6,185 bases of DNA from Mollicutes bacterium (GTDB taxonomy: Bacteria; Bacillota_I; Bacilli_A; RF39; UBA660). Of the stretch, positions 1-5,771 are shown piece by piece (within the stretch, counting starts at the first letter, position 1; the number at the start of each line of letters is the position of its first letter). A program made the translations under genes and the position numbers. The stretch covers positions 1 to 6,185 of the forward strand of contig PXDA01000059.1 in the NCBI GenBank assembly GCA_003566505.1. Reading direction: 5' to 3'. The notes beneath the pieces were generated by a model that saw only the letters and a program-made list of their open reading frames with translations, was not told the origin of the DNA and ran no database searches.

Positions 1-1419
1 AATGAAACTGATAAATTGTTAGCAATTGATGAGATTAAAGATAAGGCAGCTATTGTTGGTACTTTGTATAGTCGTAATGGTGTTAATATAATTTTACGCA
101 ATTTAGCTTTAAATCCCCAAATTAATAAACTATATTTATGGGGTTATGGTAAACTTTCAAAGACAGAGTTTGGTGTCATGGGCGCGGAAATTTTAAAAAA
201 AGTTTGGCAATTGGCTTTTGATGAAGAGGGGAAGATAGTAGGAACTACCTTTCAGTTAGATGAGCAAATTGATTTGGATACGGTAAAGATGATTATCGAA
301 AATGTTGAATTAATTGATGTTAGTGCGTATGATTTAGATAAGTTAACAGCGATAATTGGTAAAGAAGAAGTAGTAAAAAGTGAATATATGAAACCGGTTT
401 CTTTTCCTGATCCGGTTGTTACTTCTGAAAAACCTTTTCCTTCAGAAGAAATTGGTTTTCTAGTTCGGGGCTCTAATATTATTGAAGTTTGGTTAAGGGT
501 GGTAGAGCGTATAATGCGTTATGGCATTATTAAAGGAACCCAATATGGCTATCAGCAAAGAGAGTTATTAGGGGTAAATTGGCTTATTAGTGATGAAAAT
601 CCTGATGATTTGAATTTAAATATTGCAGAAGCGTGGCCGGAGGATTTACGGAAATTAACTGGTGCTGTAGAAAAAAACATTCGTCAATATGCGCAAATTT
701 TTTTGTCAGCGGAAAAACAACAAGGAATCGCTTATACTTATGGTAATCGTTTATTACAGTATCCATTATTAGATAAAAGTTTTAATCAAATTGAAGAAGT
801 GATTATTAAACAATTAAAAGCCTCACCTAATTCAAGGCGGGCTGTGGCAACAACTCTAGTACCGGCGGTTGATTCATTTTCGGATGAACCACCTTGTATC
901 ACACAAGTACAAGCATTACAAACTAATGGTCGGTTACATTTTTTAGTTACTGTTCGTAGTCATGATATTTTTAAAGCGGCGCTTTCTAATGCCTTTGGTT
1001 TGCGCATTTTGCAAAAGAAAATTAGTGATAAGTTGGGGTTTCAGTTAGGAAATTTACAAATTAATTCTCATTCTGCTCATATTTATGAACAAGATTGGCA
1101 TAATGCATTGCAAGTAGTTAGGTGTCATTTTTGGGAAAGTAAACCGATCCCTTTTGATGAGCTTAAGGATAAAGATTTAAGAGGGTACTTTGTTATTAAA
1201 GTGCAAGATAAAATTAATGTTACTTTTTATAGTAATGATAATCAAGAATTAATTAGTTTTGCTGAAAATCGTGCCGATAAATTAATTGCTTTGCTTAAAC
1301 ATTATGCCTTGATTAGTCGCATTGATCATGCGCTTGATGTTGGTAAAGAATTACAAAAAGCGGAAGTAGCCTTACAAAAAGGAATTGTTTATCAACAAGA
1401 TAAGCCACTTAAAGTATAG
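1..1419 (+). CDS. thyA: Thymidylate synthase with N-terminal MtrA-like domain, 5'-partial
   Basis: Predicted to methylate dUMP to dTMP with methylenetetrahydrofolate or a related pterin. The frame is open to the window edge, so the true start lies upstream; the TTG at 16 is only the first possible start inside the window. Residues below are numbered from that TTG. Residues 10-115 resemble the MtrA/DUF4346 domain: an AAIVGxLYSRxGV stretch, LALNPQI, and VELIDV. Residues 150-440 form the ThyA core: paired Arg274/Arg275, catalytic Cys294 in EPPC, RSHD 314-317, Asn325 and His355-x-Tyr357. The spacings Arg-Cys 19, Cys-Arg 20, Arg-Asn 11 and Asn-His 30 equal those of E. coli ThyA (R127, C146, R166, N177, H207). 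Asn at the N177 position favours dUMP over dCMP. Sequence outside these motifs looks like the archaeal type. The gene ends in TAG, 70 nt before yqeG, which has its own promoter. Function of the catalytic half is confident; the role of the N-terminal domain is unknown. Confidence 0.88.
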   Translation, partial: NETDKLLAIDEIKDKAAIVGTLYSRNGVNIILRNLALNPQINKLYLWGYGKLSKTEFGVMGAEILKKVWQLAFDEEGKIVGTTFQLDEQIDLDTVKMIIENVELIDVSAYDLDKLTAIIGKEEVVKSEYMKPVSFPDPVVTSEKPFPSEEIGFLVRGSNIIEVWLRVVERIMRYGIIKGTQYGYQQRELLGVNWLISDENPDDLNLNIAEAWPEDLRKLTGAVEKNIRQYAQIFLSAEKQQGIAYTYGNRLLQYPLLDKSFNQIEEVIIKQLKASPNSRRAVATTLVPAVDSFSDEPPCITQVQALQTNGRLHFLVTVRSHDIFKAALSNAFGLRILQKKISDKLGFQLGNLQINSHSAHIYEQDWHNALQVVRCHFWESKPIPFDELKDKDLRGYFVIKVQDKINVTFYSNDNQELISFAENRADKLIALLKHYALISRIDHALDVGKELQKAEVALQKGIVYQQDKPLKV

Positions 1420-1432
1420 CAAATGCTTTTGC

Positions 1433-1462
1433 TTGCTTGCTTATTAAAGATTATGCTATAAT
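1433..1462 (+). promoter_or_regulatory. SigA-type promoter of the yqeG-yqeH operon
   Basis: A perfect TATAAT at 1457-1462 is preceded by TG at 1454-1455, giving an extended -10 box. A TTGCTT at 1433-1438 can act as the -35 with an 18-bp spacer. Transcription would start near 1469, giving a leader of about 21 nt. The -35 lies in a small TTGC repeat, so its exact choice is uncertain. Confidence 0.7.
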
Positions 1463-1489
1463 TAACGAAAGCACTAAGAGGAGGATATT

Positions 1490-2008
1490 ATGGAAAAATA
1501 CGTGCCCGATATATATCAAAAAAGCATTTATACTATTGACTATGATAAATTAGCTAAAATTGGTATCAAGTGTCTTTTGTTAGATTTGGATAATACTCTA
1601 ATTCCTTCTAATACAACGGTTGTTAATGATAAACTTCGCAAAAAAATAAAAGAATTAAAAAAACAATTTCATATTGTTATTTTTTCTAATGCTTTAGAAG
1701 GGCGTGTCAAAAAGGTTGCTAATGAATTGGATGTTGAGTATCAGGCTTTGGCATTTAAACCGTTAAGTTATGGTTTTAATAAAATTCTGAACAAATATAA
1801 ATACAAGGAATGTGAAGTGGCAATTGTTGGTGATCAATTACAAACTGATATTTTAGGGGGCAATAACGTTGGAATTGTAACTATATTGGTTAATCCGATT
1901 AGCACGCGTGATTCTTTTTTTACTAAAATAAATCGTTGGCAAGAAAGACGAAAAATGAATAAAATGTATCGTAAGGGAATGTTTACGAAAGGGCGTTATT
2001 ATGAGTAA
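1490..2008 (+). CDS. yqeG: YqeG family HAD-IIIA-type phosphatase
   Basis: A small cytoplasmic HAD-superfamily hydrolase, 172 aa, close to the length of Bacillus YqeG; its physiological substrate is not established. All four HAD motifs are visible: motif I DLDNT at 32-36 (nucleophile Asp32, acid/base Asp34), motif II FSN at 65-67 with Ser66, motif III Lys90 in FKP, and motif IV GDQLxTD at 114-120 with Asp115 and Asp120. No large cap domain fits between motifs, as expected for the IIIA subclass. The C-terminus is Arg/Lys rich (149-169), suggesting nucleic acid or ribosome contact, which is inference. The ATG start has an excellent AGAGGAGG site at 1477-1484, five nt upstream. It is the first gene of an operon with yqeH, the same order as in Bacillus. 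Its last 8 nt overlap the yqeH start. Confidence 0.95.
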   Translation: MEKYVPDIYQKSIYTIDYDKLAKIGIKCLLLDLDNTLIPSNTTVVNDKLRKKIKELKKQFHIVIFSNALEGRVKKVANELDVEYQALAFKPLSYGFNKILNKYKYKECEVAIVGDQLQTDILGGNNVGIVTILVNPISTRDSFFTKINRWQERRKMNKMYRKGMFTKGRYYE

Positions 2009-2906
2009 ATGTGTTGGTTGTGGGGTTGGTAGTGCAAAAAAATATTGTTATCGTTGTTTTCGTTTAAAGCATTATGGACAAATTTTAGCAGCTGATGTTA
2101 CAAAGGAAGAAGTTTTAAAAACTTTAGCAAAAATCAATAATGATGAACATGTTTTGTTGTTGGTAGATATTATGGATATTCCCAAAGATTTTAAAATGTT
2201 TGAACGTTTTAATAATATTACTTTAGTTTTAACAAAAAGAGATCAGTTGCCAAGTAAAATTGATGATCAAAAATTAATGACTTATTTTAAACAGCAAGGA
2301 TTTAAAAGAACAATGGTTGTTAGTGCGCAAAAAAATTATAATATGGATGTTTTATACAAGGAGATTCAAAAACATCGGCGCAATTATTTTATTGGTTTTG
2401 TTAATGCTGGCAAATCAACTTTAATAAATAAACTGCTATATAATTATTTTTATACTGATGGGAAACTTTTAACAAGTGTTACACCATCGACAACGAGGGC
2501 TTTGGTAACAATTGATGCTACTCAGAATTTGCAATTGATTGATACGCCGGGGATAATTGATGAGAAAAATATCATTCATCATTTGGCGCATGATGAGCTA
2601 AAAAAATTAAAACAAGAAAAGGTTATTAATCCCGTTATTTATCAAATAAAAAAAGATCAAACAATAATAGTTAACAATCAGTTTTCTTTTTTTGTCCGCC
2701 AGCCCAATGTTTTAGTATTTTATTTTAAAAATGCACATTTTCATCGTCATTATCAAACGGTAGATTTAAAGCAAAAAATAACTATTTCAGAAAAAAAAGA
2801 AATAGTTATTCCGGGATTAGGTTTTATTAGTGTGCAAAAAGCGGGCGAAATTTTCTATGATATACCAACATATGCAACTATCTTTACGCGTAAACCTTTA
2901 ATTTAG
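2001..2906 (+). CDS. yqeH: YqeH, circularly permuted ribosome-biogenesis GTPase (compact form)
   Basis: A GTPase that in Bacillus is needed for assembly of the 30S ribosomal subunit. The 301-aa product has an N-terminal zinc finger (Cys4, Cys7, Cys16, Cys19), then GTPase motifs in permuted order: G4 TKRD at 78-81, G5 VSAQ at 107-110, G1 P-loop GFVNAGKS at 132-139, a Thr-rich G2 around 161-165, and G3 DTPG at 181-184. The C-terminal segment, from about 268 to the end (GLGF...RKPLI), matches the end of Bacillus YqeH. It is roughly 65 residues shorter than Bacillus YqeH (about 366 aa): the zinc-finger loop is much shorter and a segment between G3 and the C-terminal domain is reduced, while all functional motifs remain. 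The start overlaps the yqeG stop by 8 nt, implying translational coupling; AAAGGG at 1988-1993 is the ribosome binding site. The usual next genes (aroE, yqeI, nadD) do not follow. Confidence 0.94.
   Translation: MSKCVGCGVGSAKKYCYRCFRLKHYGQILAADVTKEEVLKTLAKINNDEHVLLLVDIMDIPKDFKMFERFNNITLVLTKRDQLPSKIDDQKLMTYFKQQGFKRTMVVSAQKNYNMDVLYKEIQKHRRNYFIGFVNAGKSTLINKLLYNYFYTDGKLLTSVTPSTTRALVTIDATQNLQLIDTPGIIDEKNIIHHLAHDELKKLKQEKVINPVIYQIKKDQTIIVNNQFSFFVRQPNVLVFYFKNAHFHRHYQTVDLKQKITISEKKEIVIPGLGFISVQKAGEIFYDIPTYATIFTRKPLI
2777..2810 (+). repeat. 12-bp perfect inverted repeat inside yqeH
   Basis: The arms 2777-2788 (AATAACTATTTC) and 2799-2810 (GAAATAGTTATT) are exact reverse complements around a 10-nt A-rich loop. 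In RNA this is a plain stem-loop within the 3' part of yqeH. It is AT-rich and followed by CCGGG, not a U-run, so it is not an intrinsic terminator. Its role, if any, is unknown. Confidence 0.6.
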
Positions 2907-2915
2907 TTAAATGAT

Positions 2916-2935
2916 ATTTTTTTTATAAAAAAAAT
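2916..2935. repeat. 20-bp perfect A/T palindrome upstream of the HerA-like gene
   Basis: The sequence A-T8-AT-A8-T equals its own reverse complement and lies between the yqeH stop and the next -10 box. ATGATAT flanks it as a direct repeat (2911-2917 and 2934-2940). With no G-C pairs it would be a poor terminator. A curved, AT-rich upstream element for the promoter is a possible role. Confidence 0.6.
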
Positions 2936-2943
2936 GATATAAT
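2935..2943 (+). promoter_or_regulatory. Extended -10 promoter of the HerA-like gene
   Basis: TGATATAAT is a perfect extended -10 box (TATAAT at 2938-2943). No good -35 lies at the usual distance, only A/T tracts, so the extended -10 would have to compensate. The start point would be near 2950, leaving a leader of about 22 nt before the ATG at 2972. The box overlaps the earlier in-frame ATG at 2942, which therefore could not be translated from this transcript. Confidence 0.6.
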
Positions 2944-2956
2944 GGAAAATAGTAAT

Positions 2957-2962
2957 AGGTGG
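2957..2962 (+). promoter_or_regulatory. Ribosome binding site deciding the HerA-like start
   Basis: AGGTGG ends 9 nt before the ATG at 2972. The same AGGTGG core precedes gpmI in this window. No Shine-Dalgarno sequence precedes the earlier ATG at 2942, whose upstream bases are A/T tracts and the -10 box. Confidence 0.65.
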
Positions 2963-2971
2963 GTGAAAAAA

Positions 2972-4747
2972 ATGCTGGGACGAATTACAAGTATTTATGA
3001 AAATATTGTAACGGTAAGTATGAATTTTGCAACAGGGAAAAATACTAATATTATTAATTATTATGTGTTACTAGATGATGGCGAAAATAAAATAATAGGT
3101 GAGGTTATTGATGCTAGTCAAGATAATGTAACAATTATTTTATTGGGCGAAATAATTGAAGGAAAATTTGTTTTTGGTGTTATTAAAAAGCCGTCTTTTT
3201 CGGCTGATGTGAAATTGGTCCCGAAAGAAAAAGTTCCTCTCATTATTGGTATGCCTAATTATGAAGAAAAAAAGCATTTGTTGTTGGGTAAAAGTGCTAT
3301 TTATGATGGTGTTGATTTAGGGGTTGATATTAACAAATTTTTTAGTAATCATTTTGCAATTTTTGGTTCTACGGGTAGTGGTAAATCGTGTAGTGTGGCG
3401 CGTATGTTACAAAATTTATTTGTGGGCAAAGAAAAAGTTGTTGCTTATAAATCTAATATTTTTATTTTTGATGCTTATGGTGAATATCGTTCTGCTTTTA
3501 TGCCTATTAACGATCAGGATGATGATTTAAATTTCAAAGCTTATACAACAAATACTAAATTTGAAGATGCGGAAGTTTTAAAAATTCCATTGTGGCTAAT
3601 GGGGGTTGATGATATTGCTTTGTTGCTTGGTGCTGATCGGCACAGTCAACTGCCCATCATTGAAAAAGCTTTAAAATTAATTAATGTTTTTGGCCGTGAT
3701 GAAGCGGAAGTTTTAAAACATAAAAATGATATTATTGCGCGGGCTTTATTAGATATTTTATCAAGTGGTCGTCCGGCCGCTCAAGTGCGTGATCAAATTA
3801 TTTCTATTTTAACGCATTATAATACGAAAGATATTGATTTGGAAGTTAAAATCGTACAACCAGGTTATACAAGACCGTTACGGCAATTATTATTAATTGA
3901 TAGTAGTGGCAAAATGCGTGATGTCGAACTATTAATGAACTATTTAGAAAATTTGGTTGGTGAAGATTTAGAATTAGGACTTCCTGATGGTAGTTTTAAA
4001 TATACCTTAAAAGATTTACAAGATGCTTTTGAATTTGCCTTAATCTCGGAAGGGATTTTAAAAAGTGATAAAGTTTATGACGAGGCTAATGTTTTGCGTG
4101 TAAGGCTACATTCATTAGTAAATAGTGATTATAGTATGTTTTTTGATTATCCAGAATACATTAGTCGTGAAAAATTTATTAAAAAATTATTAACGGCACC
4201 AAATGGTCAGAAGGCACAAATTGTTAATTTTAATATAAACTATGTTGATGATCGTTTGGCGAAAACAATTACAAAAATTTATTCGAAATTATTGTTTGAT
4301 TATGCCAAAGAAAATGAGGAACGTGGTAATCAACCGTTTCATATTGTTTTAGAAGAGGCGCACCGTTATGTGCAAAATGATCGTGACGTTGATTTATTGG
4401 GTTATAACATTTTTGAGCGTATTACAAAAGAAGGAAGAAAATATGGCGTCATGTTAGGTCTGATTTCGCAAAGACCCTCTGAACTTTCGGAAACAACTTT
4501 ATCACAATGTTCTAATTTTTTGATTTTTAAAATGTTACATCCAATCGATATTCAGTATATTAAAGAAATGGTTCCTAATATAACCGAAGAAACAGTGAAA
4601 ACTTTGCGTATTTTACAACCAGGAATTTGTGTCGCCTTTGGAATTGGTTTTAATGTTCCTTTATTGGTGAAATTTGCTATGCCTTCACCGCCACCAGATA
4701 GTTATAGTGTTGATGTTAGTAAAATTTGGTTTGTTGAAAAAGAATGA
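2972..4747 (+). CDS. HerA/DUF87-family hexameric DNA-translocating ATPase
   Basis: A FtsK/HerA-superfamily ATPase expected to form a hexameric ring that moves along double-stranded DNA. From the ATG at 2972 it has 591 aa. The first ~90 residues are beta-rich, like the HAS barrel of HerA. Walker A GSTGSGKS is at 132-139, followed by the DAYGEY motif at 167-172 (often DPHGEY or DAHGEY). A helical insertion spans about 200-400. Walker B with the catalytic Glu is IVLEEAHRY at 458-466, then a KEGRKYGV segment at 486-493 and SQRPSEL at 499-505, typical of DUF87 proteins. There is no signal peptide or membrane segment. An in-frame ATG at 2942 would add 10 residues but sits on the -10 box. It has its own promoter and terminator, and no NurA nuclease, SIR2 or DUF4297 gene adjoins it. 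Family membership is sure; the biological role (repair, segregation, defence) is open. Confidence 0.88.
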   Translation: MLGRITSIYENIVTVSMNFATGKNTNIINYYVLLDDGENKIIGEVIDASQDNVTIILLGEIIEGKFVFGVIKKPSFSADVKLVPKEKVPLIIGMPNYEEKKHLLLGKSAIYDGVDLGVDINKFFSNHFAIFGSTGSGKSCSVARMLQNLFVGKEKVVAYKSNIFIFDAYGEYRSAFMPINDQDDDLNFKAYTTNTKFEDAEVLKIPLWLMGVDDIALLLGADRHSQLPIIEKALKLINVFGRDEAEVLKHKNDIIARALLDILSSGRPAAQVRDQIISILTHYNTKDIDLEVKIVQPGYTRPLRQLLLIDSSGKMRDVELLMNYLENLVGEDLELGLPDGSFKYTLKDLQDAFEFALISEGILKSDKVYDEANVLRVRLHSLVNSDYSMFFDYPEYISREKFIKKLLTAPNGQKAQIVNFNINYVDDRLAKTITKIYSKLLFDYAKENEERGNQPFHIVLEEAHRYVQNDRDVDLLGYNIFERITKEGRKYGVMLGLISQRPSELSETTLSQCSNFLIFKMLHPIDIQYIKEMVPNITEETVKTLRILQPGICVAFGIGFNVPLLVKFAMPSPPPDSYSVDVSKIWFVEKE

Positions 4748-4766
4748 GTTAGTACTCATTCTTTTT
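4737..4766. terminator. Bidirectional intrinsic terminator between convergent genes
   Basis: Arms 4737-4749 and 4754-4766 are perfectly complementary over 13 bp (A5-GAATGAGT with ACTCATTC-T5) around a TAGT loop. On the plus strand a run of seven T follows the GC-containing core; on the minus strand the run is five T. The HerA-like TGA (4745-4747) and the ytqA TAA (4749-4751, minus) both lie inside the hairpin, so one element serves both genes. Confidence 0.9.
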
Positions 4767-5681
4767 TTGATCAATATTTCTTTTGCTTAATTCATCGTCA
4801 ATGGCGTTTAATAATTGAAATTTATTTTTTAACCATTTGGGAGCAATTAAATCATTTAAATTGGGATCACTCGTAAGCCGGTGGACTACAATATTAGGTC
4901 TTAGTATGTTAATTTGTTGACAAACGATATCAATATATTCATTTTTAGTGAGCAACGGAAATTTTTCTTTTTCATATAATTTGGCAAGTGGGGTATTTTT
5001 TAAAATATAGAGCATATGAAATTTGATGCCATTGATGGGTAACTTATTTAAATGTGTGACAGTTTCTAGCATCATTTCTTTGTTTTCATAGGGTAGGCCG
5101 TTAATAATGTGTGCGACGACATGAATGTTACTTTTTTTAAGTTTATAAACAGCTTCATTAAAAGTTTTTAAATCATGGCCGCGGTTAATTAATTTGTTAG
5201 TCTGAGGATGAATGCTTTGCAAACCAAGTTCGATAATGAGAAAAGTTTTTTTACTAAGTTCATCTAAATAAGATAAAACTTCTTCGTTGAGGCAATCGGC
5301 ACGAGTGGCAATTGCTAAACCAACAACGTTTTTTTGTTTTAAAATTTCTTCGTATTTATTTTTTAATTCACTAACTGGTGCATAAGTATTGGAATTGGCT
5401 TGAAAGTAACCAATATAAACTGCATCCGGCCACTTTTTATGAATGTTGGTTTTTATTTGTTGAAATTGAGTTATAAGATCATCATTTTTATCGCCCGCAA
5501 AATCACCACTGCCACTTTCGGAGCAAAATATACATCCCTCATAACTAACTGTACCATCACGATTTGGACAAGTAAAATCGGCATTTAAATTAATTTTAAA
5601 TGTTTTTTTTCCAAATTTTTCACGTAAAAATTTGTTTAAACTATAATATCTTTTTGGTTTGTTGTTAAATTCATCTAGCAT
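4749..5681 (-). CDS. ytqA: YtqA/MnmL-type radical SAM protein (TIGR01212 family)
   Basis: A cytoplasmic radical SAM enzyme. Bacillus YtqA was renamed MnmL after genetic work linked it to making mnm5s2U at tRNA wobble uridines together with the methylase MnmM. From the ATG at 5681 it has 310 aa. The [4Fe-4S] cluster cysteines are Cys38, Cys50 and Cys53, in the family's CPNRDG-x6-CIFC pattern (C-x11-C-x2-C), followed by a Gly-rich SGSGDFAG. Further family marks are IELGLQS at 150-156, NRGHD at 166-170, HIINGLP at 191-197 and the C-terminal VVHRLTSD at 265-272. A GTG at 5690 would add three residues, but it is part of the GAGGTG Shine-Dalgarno, so ATG is preferred. It faces the HerA-like gene, shares a terminator with it, and diverges from gpmI. 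The usual partner mnmM (ytqB) is not adjacent. Confidence 0.92.
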   Translation of the reverse strand: MLDEFNNKPKRYYSLNKFLREKFGKKTFKINLNADFTCPNRDGTVSYEGCIFCSESGSGDFAGDKNDDLITQFQQIKTNIHKKWPDAVYIGYFQANSNTYAPVSELKNKYEEILKQKNVVGLAIATRADCLNEEVLSYLDELSKKTFLIIELGLQSIHPQTNKLINRGHDLKTFNEAVYKLKKSNIHVVAHIINGLPYENKEMMLETVTHLNKLPINGIKFHMLYILKNTPLAKLYEKEKFPLLTKNEYIDIVCQQINILRPNIVVHRLTSDPNLNDLIAPKWLKNKFQLLNAIDDELSKRNIDQKKNEY

Positions 5682-5687
5682 AAAAAA

Positions 5688-5693
5688 CACCTC
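5688..5693 (-). promoter_or_regulatory. Ribosome binding site deciding the ytqA start
   Basis: On the minus strand GAGGTG is followed by six T and then ATG (5681-5679), an ideal spacing of 6 nt. The upstream in-frame GTG at 5690 is the last three bases of this site and has no Shine-Dalgarno of its own. Confidence 0.8.
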
Positions 5694-5699
5694 ACTATT

Positions 5700-5708
5700 A
5701 TTATAACA
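5700..5708 (-). promoter_or_regulatory. Extended -10 promoter of ytqA
   Basis: The minus strand reads TGTTATAAT, a perfect extended -10 box (TATAAT at 5705-5700). No clear -35 is visible in the C-rich stretch upstream. Transcription would start near 5693, only about a dozen nt before the ATG, which is tight for the GAGGTG site and lowers confidence. Confidence 0.5.
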
Positions 5709-5732
5709 TAGTTATTATTTGGGGGTAGGAAA

Positions 5733-5744
5733 AAAACTAGTTTT
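5733..5744. repeat. 12-bp palindrome in the ytqA/gpmI divergent promoter region
   Basis: AAAACTAGTTTT is its own reverse complement and falls in the spacer just upstream of the gpmI -10 box and upstream of the ytqA promoter. Its position would suit an operator, but it is short and AT-rich, and no second copy is seen in the window. Confidence 0.35.
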
Positions 5745-5748
5745 GCGC

Positions 5749-5754
5749 TATAAT
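5749..5754 (+). promoter_or_regulatory. -10 box of the gpmI promoter
   Basis: A perfect TATAAT sits inside GCTATAATTAA, an 11-nt string identical to the yqeG promoter (1455-1465). There is no TG extension, and no recognisable -35 lies 16-18 bp upstream. Start would be near 5761, leaving about 11 nt before the gpmI ATG. Confidence 0.5.
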
Positions 5755-5771
5755 TAAAATAGAGGTGGAAG

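Noticed and set aside
1418..1433. Hairpin AGCAAA-TGCT-TTTGCT at the stop of the thymidylate synthase gene as a terminator
   Set aside because: The stem is only 6 bp and is followed by TGCTTGC, not a T-run. It overlaps the yqeG promoter, so I cannot call it a terminator.
2911..2940. A/T palindrome after yqeH as an intrinsic terminator
   Set aside because: The stem has no G-C pairs. It has A and T runs but not the GC-rich stem needed; better treated as a repeat or promoter-upstream tract.
3189..3205. AGCCG/CGGCT hairpin with a T-rich loop in the HerA-like gene
   Set aside because: A 5-bp stem inside a coding region, with the T-run in the loop and not after the stem; likely chance.
3324..3530. 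68-codon plus-strand open frame
   Set aside because: Lies wholly within the HerA-like gene in another frame and is a low-complexity Leu/Ile/Val string; a shadow of the real gene.
5400..5588. 62-codon plus-strand open frame
   Set aside because: Antisense to the cluster-cysteine region of ytqA, with no ribosome binding site or recognisable motif.
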